From Prorocentrum cordatum (lineage: Eukaryota; Sar; Dinophyceae; Prorocentrales; Prorocentraceae): 64,000 bases of DNA. Shown piece after piece: positions 19,717 to 30,027 of this stretch. Made by a program: the position numbers and the translations under genes. The stretch covers positions 351,223 through 415,222 of the forward strand of contig CAUYUJ010002091.1 of NCBI GenBank assembly GCA_963575745.1. Direction: 5' to 3'. Under the pieces are notes generated by a model. It did no database searches. It worked only from the letters and a program-made list of their open reading frames with translations, and had not been told where the DNA came from. Each line of letters starts with the position of its first letter. Positions within the stretch are counted from its first letter, which is position 1.

Positions 19717-21678
19717 CTACTTGCCAAACTTAAACCTGGCCTCGAGAGTCGACCGTAACCATGCCCTGGATTCCTGGGAGGAGCTCGCTATCATGAAGTC
19801 GTCGACCTCGAGGAGCATCATATTGAGCACCTCTCCCTTACTCCCGTACCGGATCCACCAGCATGGCTCCAGAAGACTCCGGACGAAGCCGTGCTCCTGG
19901 AGGTAGCTCACCACCGTCCTACGCCAGGCCATAGGTGCATCGTCCAGCCCGTACACATTCACTAGGAGCCGGATCAGGGACCCCGGTTCCACGTCCACGC
20001 CGTCGCACGGTTCGACGTAGATCTCACCCTGGGCTCTCCTCATCGGGTCTGACTGGCAGAATGCGTTTTTCACGTCCGCGATGTCTCCTAACATGCCTAG
20101 ATTGATGGCAATCTGGAGGAACATCATTATCGAGGATGTCTGAGGCGTGGGCGCATACACGGCCAAAGCGCCGGAGTCAGGATCCCGGTGCCCGTGAACA
20201 CACCAGCGGGATTTCGCGTCCGGATCGGCAAACGTCCCCTCGACGGGTTTCCAACGCCTCACCATCCTAGATGAAATGATCCGGTCTGGGAGCTGCTCAC
20301 GCACTATCCTGGCCTGGCTGGGGGGCACCACCTCGACGGCCCCGGTGCCCATCATGGCGTCCCATTCTTTCTTGTCCGAAATCTCAAACGTGGCCCTCTC
20401 GGCGGGAGTCAGTCGCTTGAGACAGACCTCACCCCCGCGCCCCGTGGCGTAAATGCCTCCGACTTGATCGGCTCTCGTCTCTCCTGGCTGCTCACGGACG
20501 GCCCGGGAGCCCAAACCCCCGACGCCCGACGGAAAGATCCAGAAATCCTCGGAAACCCCGGACACGCTCGGCCTCACTGGTGAGCGGGACCTGGGTCGCC
20601 TGGCCACCTCGAGGTCGCGCACCAGCTCGGACACGGAGCGGGAGCGCTCGAAGCCGCGCTCGACAGACCCTCGACCTCCTCTTGAATCCGGGCCCGGAGG
20701 GGAGGAGGAAGCAGAGGGGAGAGGGGGGGTCCAGGAAGGCCTGGAGGACCGCCTGGGACCACACCACCACCGGAGAGGGAGGAGGAGGTCCCGCCCTCCC
20801 CGACCCGCTGGGACCCGTCCTCGGCAGCCTCGCTGAGGCGAGGCCGCTTGAGCTCGGGCGGGCTCGAGACTGCTCTCCGCGCCGCATCGGAGGCCCGGAT
20901 GCACCAGGGCACGTCCTCCGGCTGCGCGAGCCGGCGAACCCTCGCCCGAGGGAGTAAAGCCTCGAGGCCGGGAGGAGGCGAAGGGGAAGCAGCAACCGAG
21001 GGCGCGGAAGAGGGAAGAGCCGAGAGAGGAGGAGAAGGAGAGGACGGGAGGAGGAGAGGAAGAGACCGCGGGAGAGGTAGTAGTAGGAGGTCCCGACCCC
21101 TCTCCGTCTCCTCGATCCCCGGAGGGATCTGAACCTCTGGGCGAGGGAGGCGCCGTGGGCGGCTCCGCTCGAAGCTCCTCCGCCTCGGGGATGGATCGGA
21201 GACGGGAGGGGGCCCCCACGTCCAGGGATCCCGCCTGGGACCTTCCGCCAGCCCCGCCTGGCAGGAGGGGCCCCAGGACCGCCGGGGCGGGGGACGCCTC
21301 GGCCGGAGCTTCCTCCGCCGGTTCCGGACCGCCACCTGGGACCCTCGGGCCGGGGTCCGTCTGAGCCTGGGCTGGCTCGTCCCAGGCCTCGTCGGGGGGT
21401 GGGCCCTCCCGGATGACGTCGACAGCGGTCACTCTGCGGGCCTGAGCGGCCTGCATCAGTTGTTGCCACTTCGGGTCGTGGCCCAACTGCAGACCGTACT
21501 CCTCCGAGCTGGCGAGACGCAGCTGCTCCACACTGCACTTCCAGAGCCTCGCCCTAACGGCGACCCACACGGTCCCGCCTTCGCTCAGGACAACAATCCT
21601 GGGGGCCGGTCCACCCGTCCCGCCTGCGGCCCAACGCATTGGCTCTGGACGAGGTTCTGGTGAAGTGCCTCCACACAA
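19717..21678 (-). CDS. Copia-1 reverse transcriptase region of pol
   Basis: RVT_2-type reverse transcriptase making cDNA from element RNA. The first ~30 residues overlap the end of integrase (MRWAAGGTGGPAPRIVVL, then VWVAVRARLWKCSVEQLRLA, the usual integrase C-terminal tail). A long Ser/Pro/Arg-rich linker follows (about residues 100-400), then the polymerase: ISDKKEWDAMM, SRWCVHGHRDPDSGAL, the first catalytic Asp in GDIADVKNAFCQS, VYGLDDAPMAWRR, and LEVDDFMIASS where copia usually has YVDD. The frame stops at TAG 19717-19719 after FKFGK. Relatives normally have Trp there (inference), and the RNase H continues in the same frame. A frameshift near 21620 separates it from the preceding integrase frame. 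Confidence 0.88.
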   Translation of the reverse strand: MCGGTSPEPRPEPMRWAAGGTGGPAPRIVVLSEGGTVWVAVRARLWKCSVEQLRLASSEEYGLQLGHDPKWQQLMQAAQARRVTAVDVIREGPPPDEAWDEPAQAQTDPGPRVPGGGPEPAEEAPAEASPAPAVLGPLLPGGAGGRSQAGSLDVGAPSRLRSIPEAEELRAEPPTAPPSPRGSDPSGDRGDGEGSGPPTTTSPAVSSSPPPVLSFSSSLGSSLFRALGCCFPFASSRPRGFTPSGEGSPARAAGGRALVHPGLRCGAESSLEPARAQAASPQRGCRGRVPAGRGGRDLLLPLRWWCGPRRSSRPSWTPPLPSASSSPPGPDSRGGRGSVERGFERSRSVSELVRDLEVARRPRSRSPVRPSVSGVSEDFWIFPSGVGGLGSRAVREQPGETRADQVGGIYATGRGGEVCLKRLTPAERATFEISDKKEWDAMMGTGAVEVVPPSQARIVREQLPDRIISSRMVRRWKPVEGTFADPDAKSRWCVHGHRDPDSGALAVYAPTPQTSSIMMFLQIAINLGMLGDIADVKNAFCQSDPMRRAQGEIYVEPCDGVDVEPGSLIRLLVNVYGLDDAPMAWRRTVVSYLQEHGFVRSLLEPCWWIRYGSKGEVLNMMLLEVDDFMIASSSQESRAWLRSTLEARFKFGK

Positions 21679-22877
21679 ACACCCACTGGCCCGGAGTGAA
21701 GACCCTGGTCCCCGGGACCTTGGCGCGCGAGGCCCGGCTTATCTTCTCGCGAGCGGTCACCTCCATGGCCATACGACGCGCCGCGGCCCGGACCTCCTGG
21801 GCTCGAGAGAACTCGGAGCCCGCGGCATCCTGTTCCGAGGCGGGCCTAAGAGCATCTTGCCAACCTGGGAGCCCCTTGTGGTCATCACTCAGGATGTCGT
21901 GCGGGAGGCGGGGGTTTTCGCCGAAGACGAGTCGGAGCGGGGAGAACCCCCCGCGCTGCCAGTACCTGTTCTTATGGGCGCTCCTCCTCCTCCTCCTCCT
22001 CCTCCTCCTCCTCCTCCTCCTCCTCCTCCTCCTGGAGGTCCCCTGGAAGCGAGGACCCGGCATCTATCTCGGCCTTTACTCGGTCTTTCACCCCGCCCCC
22101 GTGACGCTCGGCCCGGCCGTTCTGCCATGGGGAGTCCGCGTCGCACACGTGTTGACAGATTCCCCACTGCTCCGTACCACTAGCAAACCTCGAACCGAAC
22201 TCGGAGCCTCCGTCCGATATGACGAAGTGGGGGGCGCCGAAGGGGCGGATCCAGGACCTCAGAAATTCCGACCACACCGTAGTGGACTGGGCATTCGCTA
22301 TTCTCACGACCACTTGGAGGTTAGACCCGTGGTCCACGATATTCAGGAAGGGATGGGTAACCCCCAGAAAGTCGAGGTAGAAGAGGTCCACTCCGACAAT
22401 GTGATTAAAGCGAAACGTACGTGGCATAGCGACCCTCCGGTGAACCCCCACGCGAGCCCGCTCGGCACATTCCGAGCACTGGAACTTCCTTCGCACCCAT
22501 CGAAGCAGGTGAGACTTCGTCCCACCGGCCCGAAGGACGCGAATGAACTTCCTGTTGTCGGGATAGCCCATATTCACGTGAAGCTTATAGAGGAGTCGTT
22601 TTTCTTCTTCAAGCGGTTCGGTTTCTTCCTCCTTGTGAGTGGGCTTGGCTCCCTCGGCCTTCGGTCCCCGGGTCTCCTGTTCGTCGCCACTGTCCTCGTC
22701 CGACTCACCCTCCACGCCTCCCGCACCTTCCTCGGGAAAGTTCCCCTCGGCTAACTCAGCCCACGTGGGCCTTGAGTGCTTGGAAGCCCCACTCCACTGC
22801 TCGGCCACGGCCCGAGCGACCAGCTGCACCAACCGAGGTGGGTAATTAGCACGCCGCCTTAGTGGTGATGGAGCCAC
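21554..22877 (-). pseudogene. Copia-1 integrase, split by a GGA run
   Basis: Inserts the cDNA into the genome. Frame one (22877 to about 21975) has the zinc-binding pre-integrase region (LYKLHVNMGYPDNRKF with Tyr at a usual His position, then FQCSEC) and the DDE core: D in VGVDLFYLD, D in VISDGGSEFGS, E in WQNGRAERHGG. It then runs into about 18 Glu codons made by a GGA/CCT run at 21978-22033. On the far side the protein resumes in another frame (22063 to 21554): GGFSPLRLVFGENPRLPHDI, and GQWVFVWRHF. The triplet run therefore interrupts the domain and a net frameshift has occurred within or beside it. Confidence 0.82.
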
Positions 22878-23640
22878 CCTCCAGAACCGCGTGCCTGTGG
22901 TCTCCCAGACATAACCTGCCCTCGAGGAGGCGGAGGAGATGAGGGTGGTTGGACATAATCCCCGTAGGCTTCTTGTTCAAACCCCGGCCATCGACCTGCA
23001 TGCCGAAACGGCACATGTCGATCCGAACCCTCTTGACCCCGGGACGCTCCAAAATGAAACGAACCACCTCCGAGCCCTAAGACGACGCGTAGAGAGGGTG
23101 CTCAAACGCGAAGTATCGGCCCCGGGACACCTGATACTCAGCAATCTCCATGCACAGGATCAGATCGCGAACCCCTTCGAGCATCAATCGATCCCAATCG
23201 CCGGGAGCCATCCGACCTCGATTCATCTGGTTAATAGCTGAGAAAGCTCTGCACTCGGAGCAGAGCCACACCATCTCGGGTTCTTCGGTCTGGATCCTTC
23301 GCCAAAGCTCTCGAACGTGGGAGGGACGGGACGCGTCCCATCCTTGCTTGAGGTCCCAGCTCGGCCGAGAGCCGAGGGGGGCTCCGGCCCTCTGCACGGC
23401 TGGGGCGATACGAGGTGGGGAAAAGACCTCCATGAAGGCAACCCTGGAACGGTCACGAGCGGCGAAAGCCTCCTCGGCCCCGGGGTCCTGACGATCCGGG
23501 CACCACTCAGACAATCTCTCGGCGAGCGCCCGGCGCACCCGGGACCCACACGCGACCTCGCGGTCGTCATTCCACACATCCCCGTCCAGAAACTCCGCCT
23601 CGAAGGCAGAGAGGCGCGAGGCCGAGGTAGCGCCTCTCTT
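22846..23640 (-). pseudogene. Copia-1 methyltransferase-like module
   Basis: Between protease and integrase the protein reads FMEVFSPPRIAPAVQRAGA (position of a cofactor loop), MVWLCSECRAFSAIN (a C..C-x-FS stretch resembling the catalytic PC motif of C5 methyltransferases), GRYFAFEHPLYASS (resembling the ENV motif), and, in a second frame from 23067, VKRVRIDMCRFGMQV, NKKPTGIMSNH and CLGDHRHAVLEGG. Copia-2 has the same ordered set of motifs at the same place. Retrotransposon-borne cytosine methyltransferases have been reported in dinoflagellates; that this module is one is inference. A frameshift at about 23075 and another near 22860 break it. Confidence 0.6.
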
Positions 23641-23765
23641 CCTTTTAGGTGCGCACTCGGCGCCAGAAGGTGAGCAGCCGCATGCGGCAAAGCAGGCTGC
23701 CAGGCCTAGCGACGACCTCTCGTCACCAGGCCTCGGGAGAGGCTCGGAGGAAGGGAGGGAACCAC

Positions 23766-25181
23766 TCACACCAGGCTGGGAGCTTCGTCGCTCAGCAGCT
23801 CCCAGCTCTCGTCCACCGCCTCTGGGATGGCCGGGAGGTCGAAGCCCCCGAGAGGTGGCGTCACCACGGCCGTCTGAGGGGTCGAGGTCGTCGATGCCTC
23901 GGAGGACGCCATCGTGGTCGTGGTCGTGCCTTGGCCGCCCTGGTAGTTCTCGTTGGAGTCGTCCTCTGGAGGAGGAGGTTCCCACCTCGGCTGGAGGGGA
24001 CCCCCGCCGTTCGACGACCCCGCGGCCGACTGCACCCCCATGGTGAAAGTGTTCAACACATTCGTGATGCCGGCCACGGCGTTGCCCACCTGCACGACCA
24101 TCATGCCCAGCTGCCCCAGGCTCGTCTCGATGTTGTTGATGGAGCCCTGCATCTGGTTGACCTGCGCCTGGAGGGTGTCGACCGACTCCCCCAGGTCCTC
24201 CATGGTGCCGAGGGAGCGCTTGATGTGGATCACCGCTTGGTGGATCTGCTGCAAGCCATCCACCGTCTGCGTCGGGGCCTCTTGCGCCGTGGTGGCGACC
24301 TCGATCATCGTGTCCACCACCTCCTGCACGCGTCCGAACTGCCTGAGCCCCTCGGGCAGCGTCTGTAGCTGCCACTGAAGGCCCTGGAGGAGACTCGAGA
24401 CCGTTCACAGTAGTCAGAGCTGCCCCGCCGGCGCGGAAATCTGGGTCGTTCTGGAGAATATCGACAGCTCGAGCCGCCGACGCTGCTGCTGCCCGAGCCG
24501 CGTCCGCCGCGGTCGGCGGCTGAGGTGTCCCGCGCTCTGCCCGTGTCCCCTCGGGACCCACGTGAGGCGCTCCTCGCAGTCGAGGCACTTGCTGCCGCTC
24601 CCGTGCTGGTTGCCGAAGTACTTCACCCGGCCGTGAGGACAGTACGGCCAGGGCTTGGGGGGCGGCTTGGTCGCGGCTGGTCCCGTCAGCGGCGGGAGCG
24701 GGGGCCCCGTCGCCGCAGCCGCGGGCGGCCAACCCGCTGCCACCGCCGCCGCGTTCCACAGCATCGGCTCGGCTGTGGGTGGTGGAAGTCCCGCTGCCAT
24801 GGGCATCGGCTCGTTCCACTGACCCTGAGGACCAAGTGGTCCCTGAGGAGGTGGACCCGGCGGCAGTGGAGGCGACGCCCCGGTGCTCGCTCCCGCGCTC
24901 GTCGCCTGAGCCGCTGCCGACGCCGTCCCGCTCGAAGCTCCGGGCTGCTGTCCTGGGACCACGGCGCCGCCGCCACCGGAGGACGGCAGAGCGTCGTGGG
25001 GCGGGTGGTCCAGCAGCTGAGTCTGGTCGCTGTCCGATTCTGATCCCTGGCCCCTGCGATGGGCTGCCAGGAACTCGTCCGTCATCTTCTTCGCTCCTGG
25101 CTCCTTCTTCTTTCCGGCCTCCGCCGTGAAGCCGATCGTCGCCAGCAGCAGCGCTGCGCAGATCACCGTCCGCGGCATCAT
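23766..25181 (-). CDS. Copia-1 extra region: signal-peptide-like start, zinc motif, coiled coil
   Basis: Function unknown. One frame opens with a hydrophobic leader (MMPRTVICAALLLATIGFTA), then a Lys-rich segment, a Pro/Ala/Gly-rich stretch, and a probable zinc motif CPHGRVKYFGNQHG followed by CLDCEE. The reading then seems to shift for about 40 residues (ARAVDILQNDPDFRAGGAAL, about 24500-24400). It shifts back to a heptad-like region (MEDLGESVDTLQAQVNQMQG, NNIETSLGQLGMMVVQVGNA) predicted to coil, and a Thr/Pro-rich tail. Two TGA codons lie near 24405-24416 in the first frame. Such a block between protease and integrase is not part of the standard copia polyprotein. It could be an element-specific accessory region or captured host sequence. 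Confidence 0.5.
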
Positions 25182-25569
25182 CGCCGCCTGAGTGCAGCGC
25201 CCGAGGTTGATCGAGAAAGCTCGTAAGGCTGAAGCTGGTGCTTGAGCCCAGATGTTCTACGGAGGAGGGGTTGGGACGGGACTCGAGAGCCCCGGGGACC
25301 GTCTTGATGGCCCTGCACCCCTTGACCTTAGCTTTCTTGATCGATCCTACCGCTGATTCCGGCCCGGGGCGGGCCCGCTGAGCTCGTGGCTGGAGGACCG
25401 CCCTTACCAAGGCAGCTGTCCCGATGAGCAACTGGTACAGCCCCAGACTCCCAATCACGATCAGCAACCTATTCAGGTCCTTGACGTACCCCAGGACCCC
25501 CTCGATCTGGTCCCGGTAGTCCCCTCTGCGCTGACGAGTTTTTCCCCCGACACGTCTCCGGGGCCCGAA

Positions 25570-25570
<1 letters not shown>

Positions 25571-25662
<92 letters not shown>

Positions 25663-25672
25663 AATGATAATG
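25571..25672. repeat. ATG/ATC triplet microsatellite inside Copia-1 coding
   Basis: About 34 ATG units on the plus strand, read as a run of about 37 Ile on the coding strand without changing frame. Just beyond it (about 25560-25370) the same frame encodes YRDQIEGVLGYVKDLNRLL and a hydrophobic segment LLIVIGSLGLYQLLIGTAAL that could span a membrane. Confidence 0.9.
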
Positions 25673-25689
25673 ATGATGTACTGCATCAG

Positions 25690-26340
25690 TGTGCCCTCGC
25701 TGGACATCTTCGGTACTGGGCGTCCCGCCAGCGCAAAGGCGCCGGGAGAGAGGAAAGGATACTTCTGGAAGGCTGAGTCGGGAACCTCACACGGCCCAGG
25801 CAGGGGCCGGACGATGTCCACCATCCTGTGACCAGAGCCGAGCCGCGTGAGCGTGACCTCGGGCTCTGGAGTGTTCAGCGCCATCTTATTCTGCGGGAGG
25901 TCGATCACGCTGCCGAGGAACTCCAGCAGGTTTACACTCAGGATGTGGGGAACCGCGTCCTCCAGGACTGTCGTCTCGACGATGCCGAACGCCCCGCCGA
26001 GGCACATCGGGAAGAGGATGGACGTGATCACCTTCGCTGCTCCTCCTACCCCGTGGGCTGCCCTCGGCCTCCTGTGCTGAAGCGGGATCAGCACGTAGCA
26101 CATGTCCTGATCCGCAAGGGCCTGCGCCTCGCGGTTGAGGGCCTCCACGCCTACAAGGTCGCTCCCCGCCCCGGGGTCGACCAGGCCCTGCGTCGCCCTC
26201 GCCGCTGGGTAGATGCCCTCGGTGGTGAGCTCGGCCTCTGCCTCGCGCCAGCTCAGGAAGCTGGCCGCAGCCGGGCCCGAGATGTAGCCGTCGAACATGT
26301 AGGCCGACAACTCTCGCCTGGCGGCCGTGTTCTTCTCCTT
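25690..26340 (-). CDS. Copia-1 aspartic protease region
   Basis: Retroviral-type aspartic protease that would cleave the polyprotein. The active-site loop reads GLVDPGAGSDLVG: the Asp is kept but the usual Ser/Thr of D-S/T-G is Pro, which may impair activity. GAFGIVETTVLEDAVPHIL then NLLEFLGSVIDLPQNKM fits the second half of the fold. It is in one frame with gag, so gag and protease are probably made as one polyprotein. Confidence 0.7.
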
Positions 26341-28026
26341 CTGCTTGTCTGCGCCGTTGCCCCTGCTGGGACACTCACGCCCCCAGTGGCCCTTCTGGTG
26401 GCATAGCTTGCACTTCGTCACTTTCATGAGCTGCTCCAGCGAGAGTCTCGACCGACCGCCTCCTCGTCCTCGTCCGCGGCCTCGACCTCCGCTGCGGCCG
26501 CCACCGCGACCGCCTTGCCGAGGGACCCGTGGAGGAAGAGGGGCTCCATCACCTCCAGGCTTGCCTCGGAAGAACTCCCGGGTCTGTCGAGCAGCTTGTT
26601 TCATATCTTTGTTCTGCTTCCAAGATCGATCGTTGGCCATCGCCGCCAAGGTGTCGTCCAGCTCGTCTTCGTATAGGTCCATGTCCTCGATCTCGGCCAG
26701 CACCGCATCGACGTCGAAGTCTCCCTCGACCTCGAAGTAGTCGTAACCGTCGTCCTCGTCCTCTGACTCCAGGTTGGCTTCACCACCACCGTCGACCGGA
26801 CCAGAGGGGTGGAGGAAAGAGGAGGAGGGAGGCTGCTCTACCCTAGGGCCTAGCTCAGGGTACACGTCAGGACCGGCGCCCTCCATCATGGTCCCGGCCC
26901 CGGCTCGGCCTGGTAGCAGGCGCTCTGAGCCGGACGAGTCCATCTGGCGGAGGGCCCACGCGATGTCCGCGTAGTCCATCTTGCCCTGGGTCAGCGTCCT
27001 CAAATTCTGTGTGCCCTGGGCAGAGAGCCCCGCTCCCTCTTCTAGGAAGAGGCCCTTCAACTTCGGGGACATCCACAGGTCATGTCCATCTGCTTCTTGA
27101 AGCTGCGCCTCGCGCCTGGACACATACTGCGTCAAGGACTCCTTGCTCTCGCGAGCTGCCTCGAACAGGGCCTTACGGCCGGCTCGGCGGAGCTCGTCCC
27201 CTTCGCGCTCTCCGATCAGCAGGTCCATCCTGGCTAACAAAATGTCCAGCCACGAGGACGAAACCAACTCACTATCAGAGATGTCCTCGAACTTCGCTTG
27301 CATCGTCCAGTCAAACAACTTCAGAAATCGTTCTGCTCGCCGCCACAGCGCCACATCTGTGTTCTCGTTCCACCGTCGCAGTGCACGCTTCCACTGGCGG
27401 TAGTGCGTCCAGCCTGGCCACGCTGGGGGGTCAGTGAAGTCGCCCCTCGTGCTGGGCTGGCTCCAGCTGCTGGGCCACCAGCTGCTGCTCCAGTCCTGGC
27501 CAGAGCCCCAGCCGCCGGCCCACTCGGAGCGTCTGGCGGCCCAGCCGCTCTTGCCCCAGTCGCTGTCCTTGTGGCCGTCGGTCTCGCCCGTCGCCGCCGC
27601 CTCAGCGGCCGCCGTCCCTGAGCTCCCTCGCGCCTGGCCGTTCCCGCTCCACGGGTCGCCCTGCGCGGAGTGCCAGGGGTCCTCCCCAGCTCCGTCCGCG
27701 GCCGTCGTCGCTCGTCGAGCGTGGTCATTCCAGCCGCTCCAGCTGTCCGTGCTCTGCCCTGTAGTCGTGCCGGCCCTCACCGCTGACATAGTCCGATCCA
27801 CTATGTCCTGGGCGAGGGCCTTCCACTGCTCCTGCGTCATGGCGATGGTGGCGGCACCTGGCGCCGCGCCGCTGGCGCTCCCCCCTCCTGGTACCTCCAT
27901 CGCCTTCGTCTTCTCCTGCTCGTCCCTTGGCGTCCCCTCTTGGGACGACATGCCGTGGATCCCCTCACGCACCCAGCGCTCAGAGCGCAGCCGGGGCGAG
28001 GGCTCGCAAGCGCAGGGACAGCTCAC
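26341..28026 (-). CDS. Copia-1 gag with zinc knuckle
   Basis: Structural protein that packages element RNA. The open frame begins at 28026, but the Met at 27951 (MSSQEGTPRDEQ) is an equally good start. After a Ser/Ala/Trp-rich N terminus comes a gag core: WTHYRQWKRALRRWNE, WLDILLARMDLLIGEREGDE, ESLTQYVSRREAQLQEA. An acidic stretch (EDEDDGYDYFEVEGDFDVDA), a Gly/Arg-rich RNA-binding tract and a canonical CX2CX4HX4C knuckle (CKLCHQKGHWGREC, 26370-26415) follow. The frame runs on into the protease without a stop. Confidence 0.87.
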
Positions 28027-28065
28027 CGACGAGGCTGCTGCCCGGCACCCATGGCCTCTCGCCCG

Positions 28066-28085
28066 GACCGCGCTCCGCTACCAAC
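28066..28085 (-). promoter_or_regulatory. Copia-1 primer-binding site
   Basis: Directly inside the 5' LTR, the minus strand reads TTGGTAGCGGAGC. TGGTAGC is the complement of the 3' end of eukaryotic initiator-Met tRNA including CCA. Copia-2 has a matching site in the same place. Confidence 0.7.
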
Positions 28086-28209
28086 TGTGGCAGCAGGAGG
28101 ATTGGGCAATGTTTTCCCTTGAGCCATAACAATAGGCGAATCACGGATACACACCTAACTCGCTACACAACTGCTGAACCTAGTCTGACAAATGTGCTAT
28201 CCCATCACA
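28086..28209 (-). repeat. Copia-1 5' LTR
   Basis: 124 bp, identical to 18264-18387. It would hold the element promoter. No TATA-like motif stands out. Confidence 0.93.
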
Positions 28210-28560
28210 TGGGGACCCTCTGGGGGCCCTTTTTCGGCCTCTTGGGGCCTCTCTGGGCCTGTTGGGAGTTTCTGGGGCGCCTGCTGGCGGTCTCGGGGGT
28301 ACTCTCGGCTGCTCTCTTGGGCCTTGTTGGGGCCTCTGGGGCCATCTTGGGCGCCTGTTGGGCAGTCTTGGGCCCCTTTTCCGCCGTCTTTGGGGCCTGT
28401 TGGGCCCTCTTGGAGCGATCTTGGGGCCCCCTTGCATCGTTTTGGACGATGCTAAGACCAACAATGCGAATGTGCAAACAATCATCGCTTTCCTTTGGGA
28501 TTGGGTTGATTTTTGCTTCTCGGGGCCCTCTTGGGGATCGTCTTGGAGTCTTCTCGGGCA
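28210..28560. repeat. GGCCTCTTGGGG minisatellite
   Basis: Irregular copies of GGGCCTCTTGGGGCC and TTGGGGCCTCTGGGGCC-like units. Copia-1 inserted at its edge, and the same kind of sequence (TTTGGGGGCCTCCTGGG) is on the other side at 18247-18263. Confidence 0.75.
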
Positions 28561-28799
28561 GTTTTGATGCCCTTCCTGGCTTTGTCTGAGGCTTTCTCGG
28601 CGTGTTGAAGCACAGCTTGTGTCAGCTTAGACGGCATCTTCGTCATCCTGGAGGCTACGAAGTGTCAATTTGGAGGCTCCGTAGGCCCCAGGGTTCGTTG
28701 GGGAGCCGGACTCGCCCTTCCCCGCTCCCCCCTCTAATCGGATTTCAGACCCCCGGGGGAGGGGGAACGGGGGAGTGGGAGACAGCCAATGCTGTCACA

Positions 28800-29290
28800 C
28801 CTTCGAGCCCCTGGCAAACAGGGGTCGGCGGATTCGTGGGACTTCAGTCTTACGAATCTTTAAACTGTTTCAGACGCCCCCCACGGATGTGCACGGCGGG
28901 CGTTTCGGCGAGAGTCACACTCTGAAAGGGGCCCGCCCTCCACCGTTGAATTTGCTGCAAGCTTTCACGGACGAGCGCGCGCGGCGCTGATGCTAGAGAT
29001 AGGGTTTTAAAACCACCCGCCCTCCATCTCTTCAAGCTGTTGCAGGCTTTCAAGACGAATGTGCACCGCGCTAGGACGAGAGCAACATCTTGAAAAGGGC
29101 CCGCCCTACATCCTTGAAGACGTGGCAGTTCTTTAAGACGCATGCGCGCGGCACTAAGGCGATAGCCGCACCTTTAGAACGACCCGCCCTCCATACTTGA
29201 AACTGCTGTTCACTTTTTAGACAAATTTGCGCGGCGCTAAGGCCCGAGTCACATTTTGGATACGAACCGCCCTATATTCTTGAAATTGTC
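28800..29290. repeat. 82-bp satellite, minus-orientation block
   Basis: About six diverged units of about 80 bp, recognised by GGCCCGCCCTCCA/CACCCGCCCTCCA followed by TTGAA..TGCT and a GCGCGGCGCTA(A/G)GGC(G) stretch. This is the reverse complement of the units at 31.0-31.3 and 32.0-32.4 kb. Confidence 0.8.
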
Positions 29291-29399
29291 ACACACTGTC
29301 AAGCTTAAGGGTCACACGGTGAGGGGGCCTTAAACGAAACTCCAGGCCCGTGACACGTCCGGAGGTGCGACTGGGAGGAGGTATGCATAAGAAAAAGGG

Positions 29400-29450
29400 A
29401 TGGAGGAGGAGGAGGAGGATAAGGGGGAGGAGCAGTGGGAGGAGAAGGAT
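29400..29450. repeat. Short GGA tract
   Basis: (GGA)n with AGG/AGT interruptions. Sequence from 29291 to 29640 holds no gene I can name. Confidence 0.8.
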
Positions 29451-29639
29451 AGGGATCGCACGCCGCTGAGGGAGAGAACAGAGAAGAGCCGCTGAGGAAG
29501 AGAATAGAGAGAAGAGAAAGACCAGAGTCCGATACCGCCGCGGCCCGCGCGCGGACCCGTCCGCCCTGGCGAATCCCCCGAGCTGCGCGGCCCTGGGAAC
29601 CAAGGCCACCCAGCCCTGCGCGCCAGCTACAGTTGAAAC

Positions 29640-29795
29640 CGGTATTAAGGATGCGTAACCTTCCCAAGGGTACCCTTGCACCCGCGCCTCTTTGATCCAT
29701 GCTTGGTTTCTTTCGATGGCCCGCCGCTCTCGAAAAAGCTTCAACACGGGCGACCAAGGGCTTGCACCTTTATCGCGCATCCTCACGATCAGTCT
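29640..29795. repeat. Dispersed repeat family E, copy 1
   Basis: About 140 bp sharing CCGAAGGGTACCCTTGCA-like (here CCCAAGGGTACCCTTGCA), TCGAAAAAGC.TTCA and GCATCCT..CGATCA words with 60305-60445 in the same orientation. On the minus strand both can be read as Arg/Lys-rich protein (ARVQGYPWEGYAS here), so it may be a piece of an old retroelement ORF. Confidence 0.6.
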
Positions 29796-30027
29796 TGACT
29801 GCACTTCGCCATTCCACGCTGACGAGTCTGGCCGTGCAGATGCGGTTCCTGGGCGTCCCTGTCTTGCCACCCGCCGCTTCCGCGGGTCAAGCATTTTGCT
29901 GGACACACCCCATCCGCGCCCCCACCAGGGGAACGCGCAACCACCGCCTGGTGACCCAGGCCCCTGACTGCATCGCACAATTGACCCGGTGGACTCGTTC
30001 TGGTACCTGCACTGCGCCCCGCCACCG

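Larger units (their letters stand above)
18264..28209 (-). mobile_element. Copia-1: full-length Ty1/copia retrotransposon
   Basis: A 9.9-kb element read on the minus strand, bounded by identical 124-bp LTRs (TGTG...CACA when read on either strand) and by a short direct repeat TGGG (18260-18263 and 28210-28213). The order gag, zinc knuckle, protease, methyltransferase-like module, integrase, reverse transcriptase, RNase H is copia order (integrase before RT). The primer site fits initiator-Met tRNA. No clear polypurine tract precedes the 3' LTR. It sits antisense in intron 2 of the WD40 gene, in a GGCC-rich minisatellite. The identical LTRs say the insertion is recent, yet the reading frame changes several times and there is one amber stop. 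Possible reasons are mobilisation in trans, very recent decay, or indel errors in the assembly. Confidence 0.93.

Noticed and set aside
20492-21538. Second and third minus-strand frames over the Copia-1 RT linker
   Set aside because: Ser/Pro/Arg-rich shadows of the low-complexity linker; the RT frame is the one with catalytic motifs.
25571-25831. Plus-strand poly-Met frame
   Set aside because: ATG microsatellite within Copia-1; the coding strand is the minus strand.
28086-28209. Claim of a 5-bp target duplication for Copia-1
   Set aside because: Only TGGG (4 bp) matches on both sides, and it is within a G-rich repeat, so the exact duplication cannot be stated.
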